This document shows positions 10,464-21,450 of a stretch of DNA of 64,000 nt, piece by piece (positions within the stretch are counted from its first letter, which is position 1; each line of letters starts with the position of its first letter). The stretch comes from Locusta migratoria (Eukaryota; Arthropoda; Insecta; Orthoptera; Acrididae): assembly GCA_026315105.1 (NCBI GenBank), contig CM048744.1, forward strand, positions 905,429,094 through 905,493,093, in the 5' to 3' direction. The position numbers were made by a program, and so were the translations under genes. Below the pieces are notes generated by a model. That model was not told the origin of the DNA, did not search any database, and worked only from the letters and a program-made list of their open reading frames with translations.

Positions 10464-11229
10464 TTATGAATCGTCGGTATATGAGCACAGCCCGAGAAAA
10501 CTTCTCACATCACGAATATGCTTAGGAGTTGGAAATTCTTTGACTGCCCTTACTTTATATGGATGAGGATAGACACCATATCCGTTGACTAGGTGCCCAA
10601 AGATTTTTATCTCTTTGGTGATGAAGAGGCACTTCTTTGGATTGAAGTGGAGTCCTGCAGCCTGAACACACTTCAACAAAGTTGACAAGCAACTCAAATA
10701 TTCTTCAAATGTTTTCGAGAAAACGATAATAGCAAAGATACTTCGTCCACTTAAGGTGTCGAAGCAAGTTGTCCATCATGCGTTCGAATGTGGCCGGAGC
10801 ATTACATAATCCAAATGGCATTACTTTGAATTCATAGAGACCGTCAGGTGTAATAAAAGCCGTCTTCTCGCTGTCAGCTTCGTCAACCACGATTTGCCAG
10901 TAACCTGTCTGCATGTCAATAGTTGAGAAATATGTAGCTCCTTTCAAGCAGTCTAACGTGTCGTCAATACGCGGCAGTGGGTAGACATCTTTCTTTGTGA
11001 TTTTGTTCAGACGCCGATAGTCGACACAGAACCGCCACGTGCCATCCTTCTTCTTTACAAGGACCACCGGAAACGACGAAGGGCTCTCCGAAGGTTGAAT
11101 AATGTCATCGTGCAATATCTTCTCCACTTCCTCCCGAATTATCCGTCTTTCAGCTGGCGAAACTCTATACGAACGCTGGCTAATTGGCGGATGATACGAT
11201 GCCTTATCGTGGGCTGTTTCGTCTGACAT
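10464..11229 (-). pseudogene. Gypsy reverse transcriptase with the YxDD box deleted
   Basis: Minus-strand frame 11229-10705 gives the fingers and palm: VEKILHDDIIQPSESPSSFP, FCVDYRRLNKITKKDVYPLP, FSTIDMQTGYWQI (first catalytic Asp) and MPFGLCNAPATFERMMDNLL. At the expected catalytic Tyr-x-Asp-Asp site the text reads CYYRF and shifts frame. A deletion of about nine bases plus a frame change at about 10725-10735 has removed both Asp residues. The thumb resumes in frame 10697-10464 (KKCLFITKEIKIFGHLV). The enzyme is dead. Confidence 0.85.
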
Positions 11230-11313
11230 TTCCCCTGATAAGGTGCGAATGCACCCGAAAATAGACGTAGTGTAGCTAAAACTCGCTGGCCTTGTTCTTG
11301 GTCAGTCCGGGCC

Positions 11314-12039
11314 CTATTGGCAGTTCCACGTTTGTTTCCTCCAGCGTGTTGTCTGTAATAACAGCAGAGCATGGGTCTCCGTTGATGACGTTGAGCTCAC
11401 CGTCCTGGATTGGTTCAGCTGTTCCGATACACATTCCTTTGGGGTACGTTGCGACTGCTCGTGACAATTAGTGATCCAAATCTCTCCTCGACTTCCGGTA
11501 ACGCTTATGATAGTCGCTGGTATGTAAATTTCTTTGGTGAGCCTGATAAACTTTTTCCTATCAACAAGTACTTCACAGTTTAATCGCTCATCTGTGTTTG
11601 TGATTGCAACTCTTCTCTTCGTCAACGGCGCGATCGCCACATTGTCAACAGCAAATAAGTTCCCAGAAAATTCTGTATTACGTGTACCCGTCGGAATAAC
11701 TTCTTCAATTTGCAGCTCAGATCTTCCACAGTCAATGATAGCTTGGGATGCCTGAAGGAAGTCCCATCCGAGGATGACATTGTGACTACATTCTGTTAAC
11801 ACGACAAATTCAAACGGCTGGGTCCTGTTGTTGATGGCTATTCTTGCGACACAAGTTCCTGCTGGCTGGACGTACTTTCCATTCACGACCTTCAGCACAG
11901 TTGCCCCCGTATCACAGAGCACTGTCTTCTTTAGCGTGCGGCGGTAATTATCCGACAATACAGAGAAAGACGCTCCTGAATCAACAAGTGCCCGGACAGG
12001 TTGGCCGTCGATTATGACGTTGATGAGATTTCTCGACAT
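11314..12039 (-). pseudogene. Gypsy aspartic protease and start of pol
   Basis: About 240 residues on the minus strand. The retropepsin active site is ALVDSGASFSVLS at residues 18-30, followed by VILGWDFLQ near residue 90, the second conserved patch of Ty3-type proteases. It would cut the Gag-Pol polyprotein. The frame overlaps a frame-shifted stretch near 11230-11320 before the RT begins. No stop within the protease itself. Confidence 0.85.
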
Positions 12040-12140
12040 CTTAGTGACTGTCGTCCATGGAGGATTTTTATCTGCGCCGGCCTCACTTCCGTAGATGGTC
12101 GCCTCGCTTGGTTTTCCTGGGCGCGGCGGTTAGGGGAGGG

Positions 12141-13430
12141 CTATACCTCTGTATGGCGACAGTGAACGGCTGCGGCGCGTCGGGGAGCGACCTCGTGTAG
12201 GGTACGGCGATGGGCTTCTTCCCATAGGTCGACTGAAGTCATCAGCAGGTGATTGCCTGGGATAGAACTGCTCTGATGGCTAACGTCTTGCGGCAAAATA
12301 ATCGTCGAATACTCGCCTTCTCTCTCTGCAGTAGCGTACGATATATCCAGGGCGCCCACAGTGGAAACGCAGTGGTTGTTGTCTTCTGTCCTCCAGACGT
12401 CTGTTCTTCTGTGAGGCGTCATAGTTGCCGGGGGAGTTGGTTGTGGCCGCGTCGGTCGGTTCATGGGCTGCCGTTTGGCGGCTGCAGAGTAAGTCATAGC
12501 AGGGCGTCGCCATTCTTCACCTCGGGTGTGATTGGCGGGGCAGACAGGAGCTATTGCCTTATATAACTCTTCCTCAGCGGCGTCGGTTCCCTCGTCACTT
12601 ACAGGGCTTACATCCATGGCTATGATCTGATGCTCTCTTGGTCTAATAGTCCCGGACTCCATAATCTTGTAATTCTTCTCTAACAATTTGTTGTATGAAG
12701 GAAACGAAGTCATGCTGGTCTACCACAATAGCCATATGAACTAGATTCAGCAGTCTGTCATACTTCTTTCTTCCAACCCTCCTTTGTTGCATCTCTTCAA
12801 TACGCTGGCTCCACTTAATGAACTCTTCCGTCGGAGCGACTTCTTTGATCAGAAAAGCTTGGTACATGTCTTCTGCAATGCCCTTCATCAGTTGCGTGAC
12901 TTTGTCGGCATCAGTCATATTCGGATTGACTATGTTACACAGGGCTAAAACATTCTGTATGTACAACTGTGTCGGCTCACCGTGTCGTTGGGCCCGGTTT
13001 GTCAGTTGTTCTTTCACCGAACGGATTTGTCGCTTGCGGTCTCCAAACGTCTTCTTAAGTTCCGCCTGGAACGTTTCCCAGTTATTCAACTTGTCTTCCT
13101 TGTTCTCGCACCATTACTGGACTGTTCCGTCCAGGTAGAAGTAAACGTTGGCCAAGCACATTGTATGATCCCACCTGTTGTTTTTGGCGATTCGGTCGGA
13201 TCCTTTCACCCATTTTTTGGGGTTCTGTCCAGCGTCTCCAGAGAACACCGACGGGTGTCTGATGTGTAGCTGGCTTATCGCTGGTTTCGTGTTCACCGTT
13301 CTTCTGATAATACGAACTTTTGGAAGGATGTACGCGGTATATCCCTTGCATTCCGGTTCTAGCCCGTGTAAGCGACGGCTTTTACGTTGCCTAATCGGAG
13401 CCACGGTGATGCAGCTGGTGCACAGTGTAC
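12141..13430 (-). pseudogene. Gypsy gag, broken
   Basis: The minus-strand capsid-like region reads FSGDAGQNPKKWVKGSDRIA, then after an in-frame stop near 13114 continues as NNWETFQAELKKTFGDRKRQ and GEPTQLYIQNVLALC, the retrotransposon gag fold. It shifts frame near 12660 into a Pro/Thr-rich stretch. A zinc-knuckle remnant, FHCGRPGYIVRYCRER (about 12370-12320), has lost its first Cys (Arg in its place). Gag forms the particle that packages the RNA. One stop, at least two frameshifts and a damaged knuckle. Confidence 0.75.
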
Positions 13431-13444
13431 CCGGCGCCTCCACC
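13427..13444 (-). other. Primer-binding site of the Gypsy element
   Basis: Just inside the 5' LTR the minus strand reads TGGTGGAGGCGCCGGGTA. It begins with TGG as the complement of a tRNA CCA end. The tRNA species was not identified. Its position fixes the inner edge of the 5' LTR at about 13445-13448. Confidence 0.6.
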
Positions 13445-13447
13445 AAA

Positions 13448-13795
13448 CAATGTCGCGTTGAAATGGAAGCAGGCTTGACTTCGAAGGCAACTGAACACAG
13501 CACTTATACTGAAAGCAGGTTTATTACGAACTTAACATACACGCAGCACTAACCACCTCCTGGGCAGAGTGCTCTGCTATTTATACACAGACAGAATGTA
13601 CAAGAAATTAGAAGAACAGTTAACATAATAAACAAGTAGAATTTACAAGTAAACATAAGAAAGATGTAGAACCTTCTGGAATTGTTAATTGCAAAGAAAT
13701 AAATTTTTGCCGATGGGCAGGATTGAACTGGCGACCTTCAGCACCGCTATCCCCTACGCCACGCCGGCAGTTGGTGTATGTGGTCTCTCACGGCA
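13448..13795 (-). repeat. 5' LTR of the Gypsy element
   Basis: About 350 bp, starting TGCCGTGAGAG on the minus strand at 13795. It aligns with 7782 downwards over the outer two thirds and includes the shortened tRNA-like stretch at 13709-13768. The two LTRs differ at many positions and by a 12-bp indel, so the insertion is not recent. Confidence 0.75.
13709..13768 (-). other. tRNA-like sequence inside the 5' LTR, 12 bases shorter
   Basis: Same tRNA-like block as at 7684-7755, with the anticodon-arm bases TCTCCTACTGCG missing. A-box-like and B-box-like motifs remain (GTTCAATCC). Being in both LTRs, the block was probably present in the element before insertion. Confidence 0.55.
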
Positions 13796-13839
13796 ATATC
13801 AAAAAATTGAAAAAACGGAAGAATATTAAAAAAATATAA

Positions 13840-14848
13840 AATGAAAAAGAATAAAAAAAACACGCACTCGCCACACCCACACGTACATTCACTTACCCAA
13901 CATGCCACATTCCTCAATGTCAAACTCCACCTCACGACTCCATCCACACTTCTGTTCATATTAAACCTACCAACCACAAACAGTACCTACACTTCGACAG
14001 TTGCCAACCCTTCCACATCAAACCATTCCCTCCCTTACAGCCTAGACACCCGTGGAGGGCATATCTGCCGTGAAAGAACTCCCTTTCTCAATTTGCTGAA
14101 GGTCTCACTAAAGCCTTCATAGAGAAGACCTTGTCCGCAGATCTTCTGTGCCATATCCCCACTCACCCAATAGCCTCCCTCCACCATCAGTAACCATCCA
14201 CAAAAGAGCGCTTACCTTGTCACCCGGTATTACCCTGGACTTCAACGACTTCTTCGCCAAGGTTTTGACTTTCTGTCCTCATGAGAGACATCTTGCCTCA
14301 GATGTTGCGTCACCCTCCCAATCTCCATAACATCGTAGTCCATCCCTATGCCACGCCAAAACTCAGAACACTGCGACAGGAGTCATGTCGCTGTTTAAGG
14401 TCCCACTGCAAGATCTGTCCAATCCGCCCGTCAGCACTTTCTATTCCAGTCCCATCACAGGCTTATCCTACCCTATAAGAGTCGGGGCCACCTGTGAAAT
14501 CAGCCTTGAAATTTACCAACTGTGTTGCAATCTCTGTGCAGCTATTTATATTGGCGTGACCACTAACCAGCCAACCATTAGAATAAATGGCCACCGCCAA
14601 ACCGTGGGCAAAAGCGAGGTGGACCACTCTGTGACATAGCATGCAGTGGAGCATCTGCTTGATTTCAGTGGATTCTTCACATCTCACCAGCAACTTTTCT
14701 GAACTGCACAGAGGGGAGTTATCCCTACAGTACATGTCCGATCCCGAAATAACGATAACTCTCTCTTCTTCCACACCCAACAGTTCCTATCTCTCTATTC
14801 TGAACCTGTCATATATCGAGTAGTGTGTGTGTGTATGCGTGCGTGCGC

Positions 14849-14901
<53 letters not shown>

Positions 14902-15180
14902 GCGTGCACGCGTTTGTTTTCTTTTATTTCATTTTATATTTTTTTATTATATATATATTATATATTATATATTTTCTATTTTATTTTATGTTGTTTCATT
15001 TTCCTCCCCTCACCCAACTCCCTACTCCATTCCTAAGCTGCATCTCATTCCTCCCATCTAACACGTACATTCACAGCAAGGCCTTGCAGTATCCATCCTC
15101 ATCACCGTGATGCAACCTTTCTATTCCCCCTCCTCTCCCCTATTTCCACACTGCAGAGTGTGTTTTCGAGTTCGGCAGCT
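13840..15180 (+). mobile_element. Penelope-like element fragment, GIY-YIG region
   Basis: Several + frames between 13840 and 14820 give pieces of a Penelope-type C-terminal region: HPPNLHNIVVHPYATPKLR, then LYPIRVGATCEIS-like sequence, and the GIY-YIG endonuclease block CAAIYIGVTTNQPTIRINGH at about 14538-14597. Penelope elements pair a telomerase-like RT with this nuclease. The RT part is absent. Stops and frame changes occur throughout. A (GT)n run and AT-rich tail follow (14823-14985), then a C/T-rich stretch to about 15180. Confidence 0.6.
14823..14900. repeat. (GT)n microsatellite
   Basis: Alternating GT with a few GC and AT steps, at the end of the Penelope-like fragment. The long CV-type open frames on this run are artefacts of the repeat. 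Confidence 0.95.
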
Positions 15181-15751
15181 AGAGATGACGGTTGCGTGAC
15201 TGTGTTGTGTGCCTGTGTGATTTCGTAAATGTTCTATTTTCTGAAGAACGGCATGGCTAATAGCTTAAGTGTTGCATGTGTGTGTCTTTTTTATGTGCCT
15301 GCCACAGCTCGACGTCACATGTTTGCGATGAGTTGGAAACTGTCCTTATTATATAGTAGAAAACTATGTGGAATTCACTACTCCAATGGACAGGAGAGAT
15401 ATGCTCTTCTATTACTGCAGCAAAGCCAAGCTTAGCAAATGTTACATAGTTTTCATAATTCAGACCATAGATACATAATGTTTATACTGTCATTTATTAT
15501 TGAATCACTGATTGGAATAAGGAAGAATGTCCACACACCACTGTTTTGAGGAAACTAAGAAAAACTTGTTAACTCCTAAAATATTGTTCTGACAATTTTA
15601 TGATCCATTACAAACTTGTAGAACTAAATTATCTGCACTAAATGACGAGTCTTTCGAACGCCTTCGATAAATATTTTTAAGCAGACCCCTTTGGAAGTTG
15701 GTGGACATTCTTCCTTTATCCAATAAACTATTCTCTTGAGGGTCGCTTGCA
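15181..15751. other. Unassigned intronic DNA
   Basis: No domain or repeat family recognised. The + frame 15229-15435 is a chance open frame with no resemblance to a known protein. Confidence 0.4.
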
Positions 15752-15761
15752 AAGAAATTCG

Positions 15762-15964
15762 GCCGGCCGCGGTGGCCGAGGAGACTAAGCCGCTCCAGTC
15801 ACGGTCTACACGGCCACTACGGTCGGGGGTTCGAATCCCCCCTCGGGCATGGATATTTGTGCCGTCCTAGTTCGTAAGTAGTTCATAAGTAGTTTGTAAG
15901 TTCAGGGACTGATGACCCCGTAGTTAAGTCCCATATACTATACAAACATTTGAACATTTTTTTT
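15762..15964 (+). mobile_element. tRNA-derived SINE (family A), complete
   Basis: Best-preserved copy. The tRNA-like head has GCGGTGGCCGAG and GGGGGTTCGAATCCCC. The body has CATGGATATTTGTGCCGTCC and the tail ends GACTGATGACCCCGTAGTTA with a T-rich end. Exact 10-bp target duplications AAGAAATTCG lie at 15752-15761 and 15965-15974. RNA polymerase III would transcribe it from the internal boxes; a LINE partner supplies the enzyme for copying. Confidence 0.92.
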
Positions 15965-16101
15965 AAGAAATTCGCTGTAACACAGGTTTAAACAGCTATT
16001 TATTGTTATTTATGTTACAAACTGATAATACTGATGTCAATTTAGTCCAACATCTTATGACCAACAATTTATTTTGAAGTAGTATTAAAATTTTTAATCA
16101 A

Positions 16102-16545
16102 CTATATTTGAAGCTTTTTAATGCTCTTCAACAGCTTGTACAGCTTTGTTTCCTGGAAATATGAATCTTCTCCTTCAGATAGGACATCATTATTCCTTGT
16201 GGACCACTGAAGAATGTTGTTATAAAACTCATGATACTCTGATGGCATGAACTTCATTACTTTATTAAGATCTTGTAGCTTATTGAGATTAATAGGCATA
16301 TTCTTGCTGTATGCCATATTTCTCGGATAATCAGGAACATTTCGTCCCTTAAAAAGCCTATATGTATTGTGACCCAGTCGATCTACCCATTCCATACAAA
16401 CGACCTATCCCGGGTTTTTATGTGGGTAGGTTAAATGCCGGAATTTAGCAAAAAAAGTTCAATTGTTTGTAAATCAATTGGACTCAACTATGTGGTTATC
16501 AGTCCGTAGCTTACAAATTACTTAAACTAAGGTAAACTAAGGACA

Positions 16546-16597
<52 letters not shown>

Positions 16598-17739
16598 CCA
16601 TGCCCGAGGGGGGGGGGACTCGAACCCCCGACGGCGAACGGCTGCACGCTCCGCAGCACAGCGCTCCAGTACGCACGGCTAATCCGCCGCGGCGGAATTT
16701 AGCAAGTGAAAACCTCTACTTCCTTTGACAATTTAGGTCAAATGAGGATTTTTTAAAGTGTTGTGGCCACCATTCTTTAATGTTAGTGATATCTTAATGT
16801 TCAACAATCTTGACTTGAAAAGAATTCAGTTGAATTGGGTATCATTTCAACATCCTGTTAGACAGAATAGATTATGTCTTGTTGTCGTGTCACTCTTTAT
16901 GACAGCAAAATCCTTATAGCATGGGAGGAAGGAGTGACCACATACAGGGTAGTAATGATGAATTATTTGAAATTTGCCAGTCACTGCAAGATACATGTAT
17001 TTAATTCACTGATTCGGATAGCTGTTCATGTATGTAGTCGGTGAGGAAAGTACACACTTCATTGGGACCTAGATTACCTTGCCCTTCATAGTTGCAATAC
17101 TACTGCAGTATTGTTATTCAGATTATTAATTTTCTATTCTGCTCCTTCTCCTTTGCACAGTTAAATATTCTATCAGTCGCATTAAATACAGATCTTTCTC
17201 CTTTTCAGTTTTACCTTCGTACAATTTTGTAATAATTTCCATTTCATCCCCATCTTTGAAATGTTCGAAACACATTTTGGAACAACTGCAATAAAGCAAA
17301 TTGTACAGTATACCAGTCTAAAACACAGCACGTAAACATTTTTCAGTGAAATGTGTTATTTGTATTCAAGAAACATGAATAAAACCTTCTTGCATGATGG
17401 ACCAGGCCGTTTCGCTGGCAGAACCAAACCTTCTGAAGTTATGTATTCTTTTCCTAGTGATCTATCTCTCTCGCGTTTTTCCTTGACATATTCGTCTATA
17501 TTTCGTACACCTTTTTTTCTATGATCTACTTGTTCATTATCACTTTCAATTCCACTCAACACAAGAATGTCCGTACATTCTTCCCTATTCCAACAACTAA
17601 AAACTTTCACAGGCTGTACTTTCAGCATTATTGCTGGTTGTTTCTTTCCTATTCCATTAATCGGTAAGTGGACATTTGCGTAAGAAAACGTATATCTCAG
17701 CGTATTTTCCTTAAAATTGAACTTCCTTCCTTTTTCCAA
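16102..17739 (-). pseudogene. Unclassified transposase-like relic in two pieces
   Basis: Minus strand. The N-terminal piece (17739-17356, continuing to about 17110) is highly charged: VKEKRERDRSLGKEYITSEG, then PAKRPGPSCKKV, and after a frame break CSKMCFEHFKDGDEME. This Cys-containing block resembles a repeat-borne protein family I recall from arthropod genomes. The C-terminal piece (16395-16102) has GHNTYRLFKGRNVPDYPRNM and KFMPSEYHEFYNNILQW, like the tail of the same family. The middle is decayed and carries a SINE at 16452-16693. I cannot name the superfamily, and the link between the pieces is inference. Confidence 0.4.
16452..16693 (-). mobile_element. tRNA-derived SINE with internal (CA)n
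   Basis: Reverse-orientation SINE whose head has GCGGCGGATTAGCCGTGCG and GGGGGTTCGAGTCCCC. The body carries a (CA)n run (16551-16594) and ends near GATTTACAAACAATTGAAC. Exact 12-bp duplications GGAATTTAGCAA sit at 16440-16451 and 16694-16705. It is related to family A but with a different head. Confidence 0.9.
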
Positions 17740-17769
17740 TCAGCGATTATATTATCACGCAACAATTGC

Positions 17770-18930
17770 TCAGTTTTCATGGATTATCAAAGACAGACAA
17801 GTACTGGGCCGCCGGAAAACATTCCAGCTGCAACAACAGTTTAGCTGCTAAGATATTACTTCCACAAGTGAAAAACATAAATACATTCAGTCTTCACAAT
17901 ATTACCAAAGAAATCAATGAACTTAACAACATTCTAAAACGGAGGAGTATTATGAAATTAGTAATCTAGTATTAAAGAGCACAGCAAATGAAATTAAAGT
18001 GTCTTTGCTCACCTAACCAATAGAATTGTGGCGGAATATATTTTTCACTGAAGCGCTAAAAATCACTGTCACAAAATCGGTCTTCAAGACAGAAGATAGT
18101 CAACTTCATAGCAACTACTGACTAACATCAATTGTTCGAATTGCCTACAAAGTATTTGAAATTTACATTCACAATCAAATCTGTTACTGAATGCAAATCA
18201 ATTTGGCTTCCAATCACATCTGTCAATAGTAAAAGCAATAGGAAATCCACTGGATAGTGTCCATGATGGTGTTGAAATAAGACACTGAATGTGCTACACT
18301 TACAGACTTGAGGAAAGCCTTTTATTCGGTGTCACATGAGACCATATTAATGAAATTAGGTCACTATGGCATAAAAGGAAAATCACTAAATTTATTTAGA
18401 ACCTCTCTATCTGACAATTACATGTTAATAATTAAACATCAAAATTGCTGAAAAAAGAACGTGGAATTCCGCAGGAATCAGTATTTGGACCCTTTCTCTT
18501 CATTGTTTACATAAATGAATTTTCAACTTAGATAGATTGTGAGAATGTGCTGTGCACAGCTGACATTACACTGATAAACATCTGGTGAACACTTCTGCAA
18601 TGATCGAAACTACAATAAAAAAGTAAATCTCTCGTGTCTAGCCAACCAGCTGTCCATTAAAAAAGCAAAATCAGAAGAACTTTTTTTCAATCTCAGATCA
18701 GTAAATTCTGAAGATAAAAATGTGAAATTACTTGGACAAGTGATTTATTAAATATTGTCACTGAATTGATACATATCTTGTTTCAGCAGCAAATTAGCAA
18801 GAATATTATTTTTGCTACATAAATTAAGACAAAATGTCAGCAATCACCTCCTACTTTGCATTCTTCCAATCTCACCTACTGTAACCTTACCTGGTCATTG
18901 ATCAATGATTCTCGATATTCTCGCTAGCGA
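17770..18930 (+). mobile_element. L2/CR1-like LINE relic, reverse transcriptase
   Basis: A frame-hopping reading on the + strand follows the RT domain in order: SNLVLKSTANEIKVSLLT (about 17960), FEIYIHNQI, NQFGFQSHLS-like (about 18200), DLRKAFYSVSHETILMKLGH (about 18313), GIPQESVFGPFLFIVYINEF (about 18466) and VKLLGQVIY (about 18725). The order and spacing are right for a LINE RT. Many stops and indels mark it as old. The catalytic Asp pair is degraded (TADITLI). Confidence 0.7.
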
Positions 18931-18984
18931 TTGTTCTCGGTAGCAGTAACTAATTCACTACAAATAACATAGGCAACACACATA

Positions 18985-19560
18985 ATTGCAGTTATTTGAC
19001 ACCTTTAATGATTCATAAATGCCCAGGTGTCTTCATTTATGGCCAGCATACAAGTCTAATTAATTACAATTTAATGTGACCAAGAATGAACATTCCACAC
19101 ATCAATAATATGAATTTACACAGTTCGTGTGGGAATACTCAAGTCTGAGGTGTACAGTATGGCACAAATATGGATTAATCACAGTAGATATTCTCTCTGC
19201 ACAAATAACATTGACAAACGCTTACATAATTGTTGAAAATTAAAGTTCCAACTGGTGTAGTTGGTAATTCATTAACACTTTAATTAATCACTAGTGCCAA
19301 ATTGTCCCCATTTGTGACCAGAATACAAGTCTCATCTGTAACAGTCACAACAACCCATTACTCACATTCCACTCATCAATAATAAATTTACACAGTTCGT
19401 GTGTGGAACACTCTTAACCTGAAAAAAGTTCTCGAGTTTTACATTTACTGTGGCATGAATATTAAGAATCAGTTCATGATTACTATAGAAACCCTTTCTA
19501 CATAACTAACACGGAATAACATTAACTTAAATGTTCAAATTAGAGTTCAGAGTGAGTTAC
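18985..19560. repeat. Degenerate tandem duplication, unit about 265-300 bp
   Basis: Two adjacent units share ordered blocks: a mixed ATTCATAAATGC/ATTCATTAACAC start, GGCCAGCATACAAGTCT versus GACCAGAATACAAGTCT, ACATTCCAC-like, and AATTTACACAGTTCGTGTG (in both, at about 19111 and 19383). Divergence is high. Function unknown; no coding frame. Confidence 0.6.
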
Positions 19561-19959
19561 AGTGTGCCTCATATCAAGCACGAAACAAGACTCATTACAT
19601 GGCCTAAAGGCACACCTATTTACACTAGTTGAAGAATGACTCTGAAAATTATGTATTGTTAACTAAGTGCACTAAATTAAATACAAGGGAAAAGTAAACA
19701 ATTACATGCAACTGGCTATAGTAACGTTAATAATACTGAGTAAATTGATATATAAGTTTCGGTTATGTTAATAGTGCTTCATTAACAAATCTAGTATACT
19801 ATGCTTCTAAACAATACTTTCAGATTAAATGGTAATTATATGAAAACTGATAATGGTATAATATTTCTAACATTCATTGCAAAACACAGTAATACCTACT
19901 TTAGTATTATACAGATATAATTTACTTAGCTTTGTCAGAAATGCTAATAAAAATATTAA

Positions 19960-20440
19960 GTGACCTGTAGTAATACACCTCTGGCATGAACTAATTAATA
20001 TTTGCTAATTAAACAAATCTCTGCTATGCCAAGTAATAGAAAAACTTCAGCTAATCATGTTAGGAAAAAGAATAACGAAGTTCTGGAAAAGAAAATGATA
20101 ATAGACTGAGTACCTAAGTCACCATTTCGCCTCCTGCTGGCAGCCACAACAACTGATGGGGGTTGCACACTGTACTGTGGCCCATCAGTCACCGTGTAAC
20201 GATGCGTGTTGGGTTGTATTCCCATATGCTTGCATTACTGTACCTCCTGATATCAATGTTACATACTGTTAGGTACGATAGTAATTAGTCTATTAACATT
20301 TCCTTTTCAAATACTTCTGTTATTCTTTATCCTAATGTGACTAGCTGAGGTTATTTTCTATTATTTGGCATTGCAGTGATCTATTTAATTAGCAAATATT
20401 AATTAGTTCATGCCAGAGGTGTATTATTATAGGTCAGTTA
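19960..20440. repeat. Imperfect inverted repeat, arms about 150 bp
   Basis: The left arm (about 19960-20107) and right arm (about 20287-20440) are reverse complements over most of their length; the exact core is CTCTGGCATGAACTAATTAA on the left against its complement at 20390-20418. The spacer (20108-20286) holds no gene. A (TTA)n run follows at 20437-20465. It could be a foldback or non-autonomous DNA transposon. Confidence 0.65.
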
Positions 20441-20465
20441 TTATTATTATTATTATTATTATTAT

Positions 20466-20880
20466 CAACGGGCGGTTGGTTGCGGGCGAAGACAAAAGGG
20501 TTCTGAGAAGTGTCAGTCATACGAGCTGAAGAGGGCGGCACTTGTGGTGGCGTCGCGGGAGTTGCTTCCCAGGACGTCGAGTATGCACATTCTGAAAACT
20601 GTCACTGTTCAAAACGTTCCGATGCGGAAATGCAGTAGTGAGACGTTGAGTGTTCAGAGCACTATTACAGGTGAGAAACTGCTCCGGCGGTTGCACAAAA
20701 GGTGATGGTACGGCGCCGTTCGTCACAGAGACTGTGCGCAAAGGGAAAGTGCATTGGAAACTTGCGAACAGGAACTCTATCCATAAACCGAACTCGACGA
20801 GGATTTTAAATAGTGTTCACTGGATTTTATTTTAGTTTATTTTATTTTTTCAGGGAAGCCAAAACAGTCTTGGTCCAACC
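20466..20880. other. GC-richer intronic segment, unassigned
   Basis: Base composition differs from the AT-rich flanks. Short frames on both strands show no domain. It could be part of a decayed retroelement, but nothing ties it to a family. Confidence 0.3.
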
Positions 20881-20934
20881 CGCCACTGCCCGCACCGAAA
20901 CTAAGTCTATTGTGCGGTATCGCTCCCTGTATAC

Positions 20935-21450
20935 CTAGTAAAGCCAACCAATGCCCTTGAACAGTGCAAGGACTGCCTTTGCCAGTTCTTTATTAGACAC
21001 AATTTCTTCGGGTCTGGTTGTCCCAAATGTTCTGTGCCTTTTACTCTCCAATGCAATGCATTCAAAGATTAGATGAGATGCAGTTTCATTGCTGTCATTA
21101 CAGATCCTACATTTAGGGTCCTCTTCTGTTATTCCCATTGTATGAAGGTGTTTTTTGAAATTCCCATGGCCTGTCAGCAATCCAACCACGACTCAAATCT
21201 CTCTCCTGTTCAGGCCCAGGATTGCAGAGCTTCTTTTAAAACATGGCTTTGGCATCATTACCTTGCCATGTTTTTGTTGGTAGACTTTGGTCCATTATTC
21301 TACGTGCTGTCTTCTGAGCCAGATACATAGCTCCAATTTGATCATTGCCTTGGTGATTGTCAGGACAGTTTCCGGTCCAATAAATGGCTAATCTGTCGGC
21401 ATTTTCGTTGCCACTGATCCCCGAGTGGCCAGGGACTAGAAGTATCACAA
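20935..21450 (-). pseudogene. Non-LTR retrotransposon 3' end with RNase H and CCHC-like tail
   Basis: Minus strand. The RNase H end is LVPGHSGISGNENADRLA (near 21425-21375), with the His and Asp typical of that domain. After a frame change comes HGNFKKHLHTMGITEEDPKC and CRICNDSNETASHLIFEC, the Cys/His-rich end seen in I- and R1-type LINEs. The RT itself is missing. Homology ends sharply near 21450, where another unit begins. Confidence 0.75.

Larger units (their letters stand above)
7400..13795 (-). mobile_element. Ty3/Gypsy LTR retrotransposon, decayed, with nested insertions
   Basis: On the minus strand the order is 5' LTR (13795 to about 13448), primer-binding site, gag, protease, reverse transcriptase, RNase H, integrase and 3' LTR (7782 to about 7400). 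That order is diagnostic for Gypsy. No env is seen between integrase and the 3' LTR. Both LTRs start TGCCG(C/T)GAGAG and share at least 230 bp of alignable sequence. The element is about 5.7 kb without the 679 bp added by the nested SINE (insert plus duplicated target). All frames are interrupted. The inner edge of the 3' LTR could not be fixed by eye. Confidence 0.85.

Noticed and set aside
14823..15110. Three overlapping open frames with Cys-Val repeats
   Set aside because: All three arise from the (GT)n run and the T-rich DNA after it.
15762..15850. tRNA-Leu or tRNA-Ser gene
   Set aside because: Same head occurs in several SINE copies with target duplications and tails.
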